Source: Psychromonas sp. B3M02
Lineage (GTDB): Bacteria > Pseudomonadota > Gammaproteobacteria > Enterobacterales > Psychromonadaceae
Assembly (NCBI RefSeq): GCF_003318165.1
Contig: NZ_QOCB01000040.1
Span: 29,721-93,720 of the forward strand
Direction of reading: 5' to 3'
DNA length: 64,000 nt
Position 1 is the first letter of the stretch. Every line of letters starts with the position of its first letter. Shown in pieces: positions 36,392-46,058 of the stretch. The position numbers and the translations under genes were made by a program. The notes below the pieces were generated by a model that saw only the letters and a program-made list of their open reading frames with translations, was not told the origin of the DNA and did no database searches.

Positions 36392-37900
36392 ATGGAAACC
36401 ATTCAAAATTTTATTAATGGCCAAGTTAGCACCAGTCATAGTGGTCGCTTTTCACCAGTATTTAATCCCGCTACTGGGAAACAAACACGGCAAGTTGTAT
36501 TGAGCAATGAAGTGGAAACCCTTGCTGCTATTGATGCTGCAGATTCTGCCTTCCCAACTTGGTCAAAAATATCACCGCTAAAGCGTGCCCGTATTATGTT
36601 TGCTTTTAAAACGTTATTAGAAAGTAATAAAGATAAGCTTGCTCGTCTTATTTCTAATGAGCACGGTAAGGTATATTCCGATGCGTTAGGGGAAATAACC
36701 CGCGGGTTAGAAGTGGTGGAGTTTGCATGTGGTATCCCACATTTACAAAAAGGCGAACATTCTGCCAACGTAGGCACAGGAGTCGACAGTTACTCACTAA
36801 TGCAGCCTCTAGGTGTATGTGTTGGTATTACGCCTTTTAATTTCCCTGCAATGGTACCCATGTGGATGTTTCCAATCGCCCTTGCTACGGGCAATACTTT
36901 TGTTCTTAAACCTTCTGAGAAAGATCCCTCATTAGCATTGCAGTTAGCGATTTTATTAAAAGAAGCTGGGTTGCCAGACGGTGTGTTCAACGTTGTGAAT
37001 GGAGACAAACAAGCTGTTGATCAATTATTGAGTGACTCAAGAGTACAAGCTGTTAGTTTTGTCGGCTCAACACCTATTGCAGAGTACATCTATAACACGG
37101 CTTCTTCATATGGTAAGCGCTGCCAAGCATTAGGCGGTGCTAAAAATCATTGTTTATTAATGCCTGACGCTGATATTGATATGGCTGCTAATGCCATTAT
37201 CGGTGCTGCTTATGGCTCTGCAGGAGAGCGATGCATGGCTTTATCTGTGGTGGTGGCGGTAGGCGATCAGGCGGCAGATCAATTAATTGAGCAACTTAGA
37301 ACAGAAATTAACAAGATGACAATAGGGCCAGGTATTGTCGAAGGATCTGAAAATGATATGGGACCTGTTGTTACTGCTGAGCATAAATCTAAAATATGTG
37401 ATTTCATTGCTACTGGTAAAGAGCAGGGGGCTACTTTGTTAGTTGATGGGCGTAATTTAACAGTGCAAGGTAACGAAAAAGGGTATTTTTTAGGGCCTAC
37501 TTTGTTTGATCATGTTTCACCTGATATGACTATCTATAAAGAAGAAATTTTTGGCCCTGTGTTAGCGGTTGTCAGAGTGCCTAATTATAAAACAGGGCTC
37601 GCGCTTATTAATCGTTGTGAATACGGTAATGGTACCGCGATTTTTACTCGTGATGGTGAAACTGCACGTGAATTTAGTGAGAATGTATTAGCTGGAATGG
37701 TAGGTGTAAACGTGCCGATTCCTGTACCGATGGCATTTCATAGTTTTGGTGGCTGGAAACGTTCTATTTTTGGGCCATTAAATGTACATGGTGACGATGG
37801 AGTTCGTTTTTATACACAAATGAAAACCGTTACTACGCGTTGGCCTGCGAGTATTCGCTTAGAAGAACATGCTAATACTTTTACTATGCCAACCATGTAG
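36392..37900 (+). CDS. iolA: (methyl)malonate-semialdehyde dehydrogenase (IolA/MmsA)
   Basis: 502 residues, aldehyde dehydrogenase superfamily of the CoA-acylating MmsA type. Landmarks are GITPFNFPAMVPMWMFP (near 148), FVGSTPIAEYIY (near 226) and the catalytic cysteine in GSAGERCMALS (near 284). The enzyme converts malonate semialdehyde plus CoA to acetyl-CoA, the last step of inositol catabolism. AAGGAA precedes the ATG. It is co-directional with the iolC fusion and ends in a strong terminator. Confidence 0.92.
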   Translation: METIQNFINGQVSTSHSGRFSPVFNPATGKQTRQVVLSNEVETLAAIDAADSAFPTWSKISPLKRARIMFAFKTLLESNKDKLARLISNEHGKVYSDALGEITRGLEVVEFACGIPHLQKGEHSANVGTGVDSYSLMQPLGVCVGITPFNFPAMVPMWMFPIALATGNTFVLKPSEKDPSLALQLAILLKEAGLPDGVFNVVNGDKQAVDQLLSDSRVQAVSFVGSTPIAEYIYNTASSYGKRCQALGGAKNHCLLMPDADIDMAANAIIGAAYGSAGERCMALSVVVAVGDQAADQLIEQLRTEINKMTIGPGIVEGSENDMGPVVTAEHKSKICDFIATGKEQGATLLVDGRNLTVQGNEKGYFLGPTLFDHVSPDMTIYKEEIFGPVLAVVRVPNYKTGLALINRCEYGNGTAIFTRDGETAREFSENVLAGMVGVNVPIPVPMAFHSFGGWKRSIFGPLNVHGDDGVRFYTQMKTVTTRWPASIRLEEHANTFTMPTM

Positions 37901-37917
37901 TTGACTGTGTTGGCACA

Positions 37918-37959
37918 CAAAGCAGGTGCAAGAGATCCTTTAGTCCTGCTTTGCTTTTT
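37918..37959 (+). terminator. rho-independent terminator after iolA
   Basis: CAAAGCAGG and CCTGCTTTG form a perfect 9-bp stem with an 18-base loop, followed by C and TTTTT. It begins 17 bases after iolA and closes the iolC-iolA unit before the permease gene. Confidence 0.75.
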
Positions 37960-37983
37960 CAACTTTTGACATTAGGGTCGATT

Positions 37984-38739
37984 ATGATGATCGTTTCAGA
38001 TCCTTGGTTTTATGTAACGGCGATTCCTGCGGTGATTATTTATGGCATTGGTAAAGGGGGACTCGGTGGTGCATTGGGCATTATTGCTGTTCCATTAATG
38101 GCCATAACCATTGCGCCTACTCAAGCTGCTGCTATTTTATTACCTATTTTATGTTTGATGGATTTCTTTGCAGTTAAGCAGCATTACTGCAATGCGAATT
38201 ATTCAATATTAAAGCGCATGTTACCTGGGGCGACGTTGGGGGTTGTATTAGCCGGTCTATTTTTAAGTGTTATTTCTGAAGCTGGATTAAAGTTAGTTAT
38301 TGGTAGTTTATCGCTGTTATTTTGTTTGTTATATGTAATGAAGGGCGTTGGTAATCATACTCATAACGGCATATTTAGTGCGTGGTTTTGGAGTACATTG
38401 AGCGGTTTCTCTAGTACTGCGCTGCATGCTGGTGGTGGACCTGCTAGTATTTACCTACTGCCTCTAAGGTTGGAAAAAGTCACATTAATCGCAACGATGG
38501 CAGTTTTATTTGCCATTATTAACCTTTTTAAACTCATTCCATACTCTTTACTAGGTGAGTTTGATCATACTAATTTAATAACTTCATTGCTGCTGATACC
38601 ATTTGCACCGATAGGTGTGAAGTTAGGGATCCTGCTTTTGCATAAAGCCAGTCAACTTTTAGTTTATCGTTTATGTTATCTATTTTTATTTTTATCTGGT
38701 GCTAAGCTGTGTTGGGATGGAATGAACTTTTTTATATAA
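37984..38739 (+). CDS. TauE/SafE-family membrane permease
   Basis: 251 residues, seven to eight hydrophobic segments, with the family signatures GIGKGGLGGALGIIAVPLMA near residue 20 and HAGGGPASIYLLPL near residue 153. Family members are proposed exporters or importers of sulfonates, sulfite or organic acids. The start 37984 follows AGGG; a TTG at 37951 lies in the terminator. Its place between iolA and acetoacetate genes suggests organic-acid export, but that is inference. Confidence 0.83.
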   Translation: MMIVSDPWFYVTAIPAVIIYGIGKGGLGGALGIIAVPLMAITIAPTQAAAILLPILCLMDFFAVKQHYCNANYSILKRMLPGATLGVVLAGLFLSVISEAGLKLVIGSLSLLFCLLYVMKGVGNHTHNGIFSAWFWSTLSGFSSTALHAGGGPASIYLLPLRLEKVTLIATMAVLFAIINLFKLIPYSLLGEFDHTNLITSLLLIPFAPIGVKLGILLLHKASQLLVYRLCYLFLFLSGAKLCWDGMNFFI

Positions 38740-38791
38740 GCAGTTTTAAAGCTGATTGGAATGGAAAAGCAATAAATAACAAAAAACAGAA

Positions 38792-38827
38792 AGTAACACC
38801 ATTACAACAATGGTTAAGGATGTTACT
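38792..38827. repeat. compound inverted repeat between convergent genes
   Basis: AGTAACA and TGTTACT enclose CCATT-ACAAC-AATGG, so the outer 7-bp and inner 5-bp stems can stack with one bulge. It lies between the ends of the TauE gene and scoB and may act as a terminator, though T runs are weak. Confidence 0.4.
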
Positions 38828-38955
38828 CCCATTCATACTAATTAACTTTTTTCGTTAAGATTAGCTTACGTCGTAAACTAAATCATATTTTCTATGTAAA
38901 ATGTAAAATGTATATTTAATATAACAGTTATCGTTACTTTAATTCTTAATCTAGA

Positions 38956-39612
38956 TTAAAATTTCATTTCAGGTACCTTTGCTGGTACAACTAACTCACC
39001 TTCAGTGAGTTTGACTATCTCCTCCACGGTGACTCCTGGCGCGTGTTCAATTAGGTGAAATTTACCCGCTTTTATTTCGATAAAAGCTAAGTCTGTTAAT
39101 ACTTTTTTAATACATCCTTTACCTGTTAAAGGGAGTGAGCAATTAGCTAATAGCTTTGATTGCCCATGTTTTGAGGCATGTGTCATGGTCACAATAATAT
39201 TCTCAGCTCCTGCGACTAAATCCATTGCGCCGCCCATCCCTTTAATGAGCTTCCCTGGGATCATATAAGAGGCTATATTACCGTTTACATCTACTTCAAA
39301 GGCACCTAGTACGGTTAAATCTACGTGACCCCCTCTAATCATTGCAAAAGACTCTGCGGAATCAAAAAATGATGCGCCTTTTGCCACTGTCACTGTTTGT
39401 TTACCTGCATTAATAAGATCCGCATCTACTGTCTCTTCTGTCGGAAATTGACCCATGCCTAATAAACCATTTTCAGACTGCAACATCACTTCGATACCTG
39501 CAGGTAAATAGTTAGCAACCAAGGTAGGAATGCCAATGCCAAGGTTAACGTAGAACCCATCTTGTATTTCTTGAGCGACACGTTGTGCCATTTGTTCGCG
39601 AGATAAAGTCAT
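38956..39612 (-). CDS. scoB: 3-oxoacid CoA-transferase subunit B
   Basis: 218 residues, CoA-transferase family I beta subunit. It carries the catalytic glutamate in LQSENGLLGMG (near residue 44) and GGHVDLTVLGAFEVD (near 94). With subunit A it moves CoA between succinyl- or acetyl-CoA and acetoacetate. AAGGAG precedes the ATG, 9 bases after scoA. AtoA/PcaJ-type enzymes are close relatives; the acyl-acid partner is not certain. Confidence 0.9.
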   Translation of the reverse strand: MTLSREQMAQRVAQEIQDGFYVNLGIGIPTLVANYLPAGIEVMLQSENGLLGMGQFPTEETVDADLINAGKQTVTVAKGASFFDSAESFAMIRGGHVDLTVLGAFEVDVNGNIASYMIPGKLIKGMGGAMDLVAGAENIIVTMTHASKHGQSKLLANCSLPLTGKGCIKKVLTDLAFIEIKAGKFHLIEHAPGVTVEEIVKLTEGELVVPAKVPEMKF

Positions 39613-39621
39613 GTCAGCTCC

Positions 39622-40326
39622 TTATTGAGTAGCTTGTATTGTGCGTTGTTCGATGCGTTTTTCAAATGTACCTAAAATAATGCGATTAACATAAATGCCT
39701 GGGGTATGGATTTGGTCGGGATCTAATTCTCCTGATTCAACAATCTCTTCAACTTCTACTACGGTTATTTTTCCCGCTGTTGCTGCCATTGGATTGAAGT
39801 TACGGGCTGTTTTTCTGAAAATTAGGTTGCCATAGCGATCTGCTTTCCATGCTTTCACAATAGCGAAGTCACCTTTGATTGCATGTTCTAAAATATAATG
39901 TTTCCCCCCTATTTCTCTCTCTTCTTTACCTTCTGCAACAGGTGTCCCGTAACCGGTTGCTGTAAAAAAGGCAGGGATACCGGCACCGCCAGCACGCATT
40001 TTTTCAGCCAATGTGCCTTGAGGTGTCAACTCAACGTCTAATTCTCCAGACATCATTTGTCGTTCAAACTCTGCATTTTCACCCACATATGAAGCAATGA
40101 TTTTTTTGATTTGGCGATTGGGCAGCAGCAGACCTAAACCAAAGTTGTCTACTCCACAGTTATTTGAAACGATAGTAAGACCTTTGGTGCCCCTTTTTTC
40201 AATTTCTGATATTAAATTTTCAGGAATACCACATAAGCCGAAACCGCCAGCTATGATTGTCATGTTATCTTCTAGGCCTGCCATTGCCTCCTCATAACTT
40301 GACACTACTTTGTCAAACCCTGCCAT
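39622..40326 (-). CDS. scoA: 3-oxoacid CoA-transferase subunit A
   Basis: 234 residues, family I alpha subunit with the glycine-rich [13 protein letters not shown] near residue 30 and [15 protein letters not shown] near 55. The start at 40326 (MAGFDKV) is preferred because AAAGGAG lies 6 bases ahead; the longer reading has no ribosome site. It forms an operon with scoB. An inositol-type palindrome lies ~158 bases upstream, linking acetoacetate activation to the inositol regulon. Confidence 0.9.
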   Translation of the reverse strand: MAGFDKVVSSYEEAMAGLEDNMTIIAGGFGLCGIPENLISEIEKRGTKGLTIVSNNCGVDNFGLGLLLPNRQIKKIIASYVGENAEFERQMMSGELDVELTPQGTLAEKMRAGGAGIPAFFTATGYGTPVAEGKEEREIGGKHYILEHAIKGDFAIVKAWKADRYGNLIFRKTARNFNPMAATAGKITVVEVEEIVESGELDPDQIHTPGIYVNRIILGTFEKRIEQRTIQATQ

Positions 40327-40483
40327 TGTATTCTCCTTTCGTTGTATGGTGACCATTCAATTTAAAATCAGCATTAATATCAATGCATTAGTTTTTTAGT
40401 TTGCTTTATAAACGTCATCATTAATCACTTCTTAAGAAGTAAAATAATTAATCTGAACCGAATATAACCTAAGTTTTTATTTT

Positions 40484-40499
40484 TGAAAATTATTTTTCA
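40484..40499. promoter_or_regulatory. inositol-regulon operator site 3
   Basis: TGAAAATTATTTTTCA, matching TGAAAW-N4-WTTTCA, about 158 bases upstream of scoA. Confidence 0.68.
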
Positions 40500-41289
40500 T
40501 GCTTATGTGAAGGAGGAGATATTTTAAAATCATAACTGTAAATATGTATTTAAAACCAGAGGGATAATTAAATTTATTTTAAAACATGTGTTTACGGTTT
40601 TTTGATGGGGCGGTTATTGATATTTAATTTTCTTGTTATGAAGGAGGGGAAACTCCCGTGGCCTCATTCTTTATTTTCAGGGCTTGTTTTATGAAAAAAA
40701 TATATCTTTTAAGAAGCGGTGATGACTGGCGATAAATAGGAATATGATGCTAGCTCACACATGATGTTGGCCGACGTAAAACGGCCTGCTGGTGCTGATT
40801 AATTTAGATGAAGGATAAACTGTGTTGTATCAGTTATCGTTACACGAGTGGTTTTATCCCCCCTTTTTTTTGAATAAGCCGTATTTCACATGGCTATATA
40901 TTTTTGTTTCTAGCCTTGCTCGCTTCATTTTCATTACTTCTAATTGGGTGTTTCCTAATACTCTTTATGGTGACTTTAATTCATTAAGTAATTTAGTAAT
41001 ACAATTCAATTGTTGTTTTTGCGTTTATTATGAAAATATTTTTTTGGTTTTTTTGCGCCTGTAATGGCTCTCTTTTAAAATGTGAACTCATGCGATAATT
41101 TTGTTTTTTTCATTGTTTTTTTGATTTATTTAGGAGTAATTAAGGTTTTTTGTTCTATTTATTGCTCTGTGTAGGGTTTTTTGATGAGAAATGTTATTTA
41201 AATTCGACTTAGTTAACATTTGAGCAACAAGTAATTTTTAAGCTGTGGCTTAACTTGATTTGAAAGATTAGTATGAGTTTGTTCTTATT

Positions 41290-41305
41290 TGAAAATAATT
41301 TTTCA
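41290..41305. promoter_or_regulatory. inositol-regulon operator site 4
   Basis: TGAAAATAATTTTTCA, matching TGAAAW-N4-WTTTCA, about 135 bases upstream of the sugar-binding protein gene. Confidence 0.7.
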
Positions 41306-41439
41306 TTGTTAATTTCAATTAAAAAATAGTTAAGTTCAACAGAAAACAATTACTCCTGATAGTTAATATAAAGCGGAGCTTTAACAATTATTAGTAGCAA
41401 TTATTTTTTAATTCAAAAGTACTATCAAGGAGAGCTTTA

Positions 41440-42384
41440 ATGAAGAAATTTAAACTATTAACAGCGGCTGTATTGTCAATGGCTATTGCAGGACCGTTGG
41501 TATCTATGTCTGCTATTGCTGAGCGCTATGTATTAGTAAGTCACGCACCAGATTCGGATAGCTGGTGGAATACTGTTAAAAACGGTGTGGCATTAGCTGG
41601 TAAGCAAATGGATGTGGAAGTTGAATATCGTAACCCTCCGACTGGTGACTTAGCTGATATGGCACGTATTATACAACAAGCAGCTGCTTCTAACCCCGAT
41701 GGTATCATCACTACGCTTGCTGATTATGATGTCCTTAGTGAACCGATCAGAAATGCAGTAGATCAAGGTATTAATGTCATTATTATGAATTCAGGTTCAC
41801 CAGAACAAGCACGTGAAGTGGGTGCTTTAATGTTTGTAGGTCAGCCTGAATATGATGCTGGATTTGCAGCCGGGCAACGTGCAAAGGGTGATGGTATTAA
41901 GTCTTTTGTCTGTGTAAATCATGCTATTTCAAATGCAGTTGTAAGTGAGCGTTGCCGTGGTTTTGCTGCTGGTTTAGGCGTGGAGTTAGGTAATTCAATG
42001 TTAGATAGCGGACAAGACCCCGCTGAAATAAAAAACCGTGTACTTGCTTACCTAAGCTCAAACCCTGATACCGATGCAATATTAACCATTGGTCCTACTT
42101 CAGCTGATCCAACTATTTTAGCGTTACAAGAAAATGGTTTAGCAGGAGATATTTATTTTGGCACATTTGATTTAGGTGAAAATATCGTAAAAGCGATCAA
42201 ATCAGGTGTTATTCAATGGGGAATTGATCAACAACCCTTCTTACAAGCTTACTTGCCTGTTGTTATCTTAGCTAACTATGATCGCTACGGAGTGCTACCT
42301 GGTAATAATATCAACTCAGGGCCAGGCTTCGTGACAAAAGATGGATTAGCATTAGTTGAAAAATATGCAGGTGAATACCGTTAA
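41440..42384 (+). CDS. ABC sugar transporter substrate-binding protein (probable inositol)
   Basis: 314 residues. Signal peptide (~27 residues, ending SAIAERY), then a periplasmic-binding-protein type 1 (LacI-like) fold: SHAPDSDSWWNTVKNGVALAG near 35, DGIITTLADYD near 88, DAILTIGPTSADP near 212. AAGGAG precedes the ATG. It is grouped with a permease and an ATPase in the middle of inositol genes, with the shared operator upstream, so myo-inositol is the likely ligand. Confidence 0.88.
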   Translation: MKKFKLLTAAVLSMAIAGPLVSMSAIAERYVLVSHAPDSDSWWNTVKNGVALAGKQMDVEVEYRNPPTGDLADMARIIQQAAASNPDGIITTLADYDVLSEPIRNAVDQGINVIIMNSGSPEQAREVGALMFVGQPEYDAGFAAGQRAKGDGIKSFVCVNHAISNAVVSERCRGFAAGLGVELGNSMLDSGQDPAEIKNRVLAYLSSNPDTDAILTIGPTSADPTILALQENGLAGDIYFGTFDLGENIVKAIKSGVIQWGIDQQPFLQAYLPVVILANYDRYGVLPGNNINSGPGFVTKDGLALVEKYAGEYR

Positions 42385-42473
42385 TTTTTAACACTATATG
42401 GCCAGTGCTGACTATAGGTGGCTGGCTTTTTATCTCAAAATATATTCTTCTAGTTAAATTCAGAGGTCAAAAG

Positions 42474-43667
42474 ATGAAAGAATCAACCATAACGCAAGCA
42501 GATATGACTGCCAAGCCTGAAGAGCCTATTAAAACGCGAAAGAGCACTAAGCCAGCAGAGTCGGTTGAAAAAACTGATGAGCGTGTGAAGACGCGTTCCA
42601 GCTTTCGACAAGCACTGATTAGACCTGAACTAGGCGGGATTTGCGGCACTATTCTCGTATTTACTTTCTTTTTATTAACTGCTAGTGACTCTGGCATGTT
42701 CTCGGCATCAGGAGTAATTAACTGGTCGGTTGTCTCATCACAATTTATTATTATTGCCGTCGGGGCTTGCTTGTTAATGATTGCCGGGGAGTTTGACTTA
42801 TCTGTTGGCTCGATGATTGGCTTCAGTGGTATGTCCATTGCTTTATTATCGGTGACCTTCGGGTGGCCTGTCTGGATGGCAATTATTGCAACTTTCGTAT
42901 TGTGTATGGCTATTGGGGCGTTAAATGGCTGGTTAGTAATTAAAACCGGCTTACCCAGCTTTATTGTTACCTTAGCCTTCTTATTTATTTTACGTGGTTT
43001 AACTATTTTTGCTGCCATTTCAACGACCAATAAAACCATTGTTGGTGGTATTAAAGATGCTGCTGAAGGGGATTGGTTAGCCCCGATTTTTGGCGGAAAA
43101 GTTTTCACTGGTTTTTTTCAATGGATGGGTGATAACGGTTGGATTGATACATTTGAACGAGGTTTCAAAAAAGGTCAACCAGTTGTTGATGGTATTCCAA
43201 TGTTAATGATTTGGGCAATTATATTATTGGTATTTGCTCACTGGTTATTAACTAAAACTAAATTTGGTAACTGGATCTTCGCCTCTGGTGGTAATGCTCA
43301 AGCTGCTACTTATGTTGGTGTACCGGTGAATCGCGTTAAAATTCTTATGTTCATGTTCAGTGCTTTTTGTGCCTGTGTTTTTGCGACTTCACAAGTAATG
43401 GAATTTGGCTCAGCTGGGGCAGACCGTGGTCTATTAAAAGAGTTTGAGGCAATTATTTCAGTGGTTATTGGTGGTGCTTTATTAACGGGCGGTTATGGTT
43501 CTGTTATTGGCGCTGCACTGGGGGCAATTATTTTTGGTGTAGTACAACAAGGCTTATTCTTTGCAGGTGTAGAAAGCTCACTGTTCAGGGTTTTCCTAGG
43601 TGCGATATTGTTATTCGCCGTAATACTTAATACCTACATTCGCCGTATGATCACAGGGGAGAAATAA
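42474..43667 (+). CDS. ABC sugar transporter permease (probable inositol)
   Basis: 397 residues, RbsC/BPD_transp_2-type permease. A charged, Lys/Glu-rich N-terminal tail (~1-50) precedes about ten membrane segments; [20 protein letters not shown] (near 100) and [18 protein letters not shown] (near 160) are family signatures. ATG 42474 follows AGAGG; the frame upstream of it reads through intergenic DNA. It is longer than many RbsC proteins because of the tail and a ~40-residue insert near residue 200-235. Confidence 0.9.
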   Translation: MKESTITQADMTAKPEEPIKTRKSTKPAESVEKTDERVKTRSSFRQALIRPELGGICGTILVFTFFLLTASDSGMFSASGVINWSVVSSQFIIIAVGACLLMIAGEFDLSVGSMIGFSGMSIALLSVTFGWPVWMAIIATFVLCMAIGALNGWLVIKTGLPSFIVTLAFLFILRGLTIFAAISTTNKTIVGGIKDAAEGDWLAPIFGGKVFTGFFQWMGDNGWIDTFERGFKKGQPVVDGIPMLMIWAIILLVFAHWLLTKTKFGNWIFASGGNAQAATYVGVPVNRVKILMFMFSAFCACVFATSQVMEFGSAGADRGLLKEFEAIISVVIGGALLTGGYGSVIGAALGAIIFGVVQQGLFFAGVESSLFRVFLGAILLFAVILNTYIRRMITGEK

Positions 43668-43668
43668 C

Positions 43669-44448
43669 ATGAGTGAACCAATCATCGAAATGAAAAGAAT
43701 CGAGAAACATTTTGGATCTGTTATTGCGTTATCAGGCGTCTCCTTAAAAGTGATGCCAGGTGAATGTCTTTGCTTGTTAGGTGATAATGGCGCAGGTAAA
43801 TCGACTTTTATTAAAACTATGGCTGGTGTGCATAAACCTTCATTAGGAGAGATCTATTTCGAAGGAACGCCAATGAGCTTTGAGTGCCCTCGCGATGCTA
43901 TTACTGCTGGTATTGCTACAGTTTATCAAGATCTTGCAATGATTCCTTTAATGTCAGTGGCGCGTAACTTTTTCATGGGTAATGAACCGACTAAAAAAAT
44001 TGCCGGTATCAACTTCTTTGACCATAAATTGGCTAATGAAGTGACTATGAAAGAGATGAAAAAAATGGGGATTAATTTACGGTCTGCCGATCAAGCAATT
44101 GGGACGCTATCGGGTGGTGAGCGCCAAACGGTTGCGATTGCTCGTGCAGTATACTTTGGTGCTAAAGTGCTTATTTTGGATGAACCAACATCAGCGCTTG
44201 GTGTACGTCAAACTGCAAACGTATTAGCTACTATCGATAAAGTACGTAAACGTGGTATTGCGGTTGTGTTTATTACGCATAACGTTCGACATGCAATGGC
44301 TGTGGGTGATGCATTTACCGTATTAAACCGTGGCAAAACATTAGGTACCGCAAGGAAAGGGGAAATTACTTCGGAAGAGTTACAAAATCTAATGGCCGGT
44401 GGTGCAACACTAGCGACCTTAGAAGGTTCATTATCCGGTACTGTTTAG
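43669..44448 (+). CDS. ABC sugar transporter ATP-binding protein (probable inositol)
   Basis: 259 residues, a single-ABC-domain sugar ATPase: Walker [10 protein letters not shown] near 37, signature TLSGGERQT near 146, Walker [13 protein letters not shown] near 166, and FITHNV. RbsA-type ATPases often carry two ABC domains; this one has one and presumably dimerises. It starts 1 base after the permease stop region, in the same operon. Confidence 0.92.
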   Translation: MSEPIIEMKRIEKHFGSVIALSGVSLKVMPGECLCLLGDNGAGKSTFIKTMAGVHKPSLGEIYFEGTPMSFECPRDAITAGIATVYQDLAMIPLMSVARNFFMGNEPTKKIAGINFFDHKLANEVTMKEMKKMGINLRSADQAIGTLSGGERQTVAIARAVYFGAKVLILDEPTSALGVRQTANVLATIDKVRKRGIAVVFITHNVRHAMAVGDAFTVLNRGKTLGTARKGEITSEELQNLMAGGATLATLEGSLSGTV

Positions 44449-45124
44449 TGTTATAGATGGTGTTCAGTAAAGTAAAACTGGATACCATGATACTAACTCC
44501 TCCTATGATTTCTTACCTTGCTTTATCTTACAAAATTCATTTACTACACAGCCTTGTATCCAGTGCAAATAATGCTCGCCCATAATCACTTGGCGCTAAT
44601 TGTTTCTCGGGTCAAACCTTCGCTCTATGGTGTGCTTGGTAGAGGCTGTATATTCATGGTTACACTGCCTCTTGTTTCTGGCCTCACATGTTTTTTGAAA
44701 GCTGATAATCTTGAGAGTTTTACAATAGAATAAATCATCGATCATTCTATGGTTTATCTTTATCTTAAAATCTTATGGTAGCTACCACTATTAAGCATGA
44801 CAATGGCTGTATTACTTAATATTTAAAAGCGTATTCGTATTGATATCCCCAATAAATGGCTTATCCATGTTATTTGTTAACACAGCCCACTTGCTCGTTG
44901 TAAATTTGCAAAAGGAACAGCTTTTACGACTGAATTGACCTGCTTTTACAGCGTGAAATTTAGATAACATATTTAATGCTATAGGTATAAGTTGTCACTT
45001 AAGTCTTGTTTTTATGAGGATAAAAATAGCTAATTTAATGAATAGGTAGGAATAGGTCTATCAGAGACAATAAAAATGCTTCTGTATCATATTACTACAA
45101 TAGAGAAGCCAAGGGGGGATGCTA
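44449..45124. other. 676-base gene-free gap between convergent units
   Basis: No gene with a ribosome site and recognisable product. Short frames (for example 44518-44733) are low-quality. A possible minus-strand terminator lies near the right end. It might hold remnants of a lost gene, but I see no identifiable fragment. Confidence 0.45.
45071..45109 (-). terminator. possible terminator of the atoB-iolG-iolI unit
   Basis: Read on the minus strand, GCTTCT and AGAAGC pair over a 20-base loop and are followed by ATTTTTA. It lies 16 bases beyond the iolI-like stop. The stem is short, hence low confidence. Confidence 0.4.
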
Positions 45125-45952
45125 TTATTTGACTAACTTTTGCATACCTTGCAGCATTTTTTCTGCGGTATCATAATGGTCGCTTTCCCAGAGCTGGTCG
45201 TTTAAGAACTCACCAGAATAGAAACCGTCATAACCAGTCGATTGGATTGCATCAACCCATTCCTGTAATGGAATTTGACCTTCGCCAATTAAGAAGCCCC
45301 GTAACTCTTTTTCATCTACCCAAGGTTGGTTTTCACCTGGTCTTAGGCCATCTGAAATATGGATGTTGTAGATAAGCGCTTTATCCACTTTAGCTACTTG
45401 CTCTAAACTTGCACCTCGGCAGGCCCACAAGTGCCAAGTGTCTAATACAAAACCAAAATTATCGCGTCCTACTGCATCATGCAATCGGAAGTAATCATCT
45501 AATTTTGCAATAGGTGTCCATGCAGCCCCTTCAAACTGAAAACGAATGTTGTGCTGTTTGCCGATATCGGCAATATGAGCGATGTTTTGAGCGGTAATTT
45601 TAATATTATCTTCAACAGATAAGCCATTCAGCGCTTCAAAAGAGTTAAGTTGAATTGTTGGTGCGCCTATCTCGCTGGCAAATTGACATAATATTTCAAC
45701 TTGCTTGTATACGGCTTGTTGGGTATTTTTGTCTGCAGCTTCTACACTGCCAACAATATCTATTGCAGAGGGCTTTATACCTGCGTTATCTAGTTTTGTT
45801 TTTAATGCTTTGCTGGTTAACCCACTGTTAATATACCGCCATAATTTCTCTGTATGGATCTCTAATCCTTGATAACCGGTTTCTTCAGCAAGTCGAATAT
45901 CACTTACGATATTGTTGTATAAAGAGCACATGCCATGTAATGCAAATTTCAT
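45125..45952 (-). CDS. IolI/IolE-like sugar phosphate isomerase (inosose isomerase family)
   Basis: 275 residues, AP-endonuclease-2-type TIM barrel: GYQGLEIHTEKLW near 26, RFQFEGAAWTP near 137, FVLDTWHLWACRG near 166, YSGEFLNDQLW near 248, with Glu/Asp/His metal ligands. Length and fold match IolI, the 2-keto-myo-inositol isomerase. A true IolE is encoded at 48744, so this copy is best read as the isomerase or another inosose-handling enzyme. It is downstream of iolG on the same strand. Confidence 0.78.
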   Translation of the reverse strand: MKFALHGMCSLYNNIVSDIRLAEETGYQGLEIHTEKLWRYINSGLTSKALKTKLDNAGIKPSAIDIVGSVEAADKNTQQAVYKQVEILCQFASEIGAPTIQLNSFEALNGLSVEDNIKITAQNIAHIADIGKQHNIRFQFEGAAWTPIAKLDDYFRLHDAVGRDNFGFVLDTWHLWACRGASLEQVAKVDKALIYNIHISDGLRPGENQPWVDEKELRGFLIGEGQIPLQEWVDAIQSTGYDGFYSGEFLNDQLWESDHYDTAEKMLQGMQKLVK

Positions 45953-46058
45953 AAAATCACCCAGTGGAATATATTTAAATTCAAGTTATGTGTGAGTTAA
46001 AATAAGAAATAATATGTTGAGTATCGTTTCTTAAGATGTTTAAAAACAGTAAGTATCT

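Larger units (their letters stand above)
40327..41439. other. 1.1-kb intergenic region between scoA and the sugar ABC operon
   Basis: Divergent promoter region with two operator palindromes (40484 and 41290). The middle (about 40620-40800) has less AT-rich patches with small stems, such as GGCCG/CGGCC at 40769-40786 and GGAG/CTCC near 40643-40656. A short open frame at 40822-41064 encodes a Phe/Tyr-rich peptide with no ribosome site or recognisable family, and I do not call it a gene. An RNA gene is possible but unproven. Confidence 0.5.

Noticed and set aside
40822..41064. 80-codon frame in the scoA/ABC intergenic region
   Set aside because: Phe/Tyr/Leu-rich translation typical of AT-rich noncoding DNA, with no ribosome site or recognisable family.
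42467..43108. 213-codon minus-strand frame
   Set aside because: It lies fully inside the sugar permease gene, has a Lys/Pro/Ile-rich shadow composition and no ribosome site.
44518..44733. 71-codon frame after the sugar ABC ATPase gene
   Set aside because: No ribosome site and no identifiable domain; most likely noncoding.
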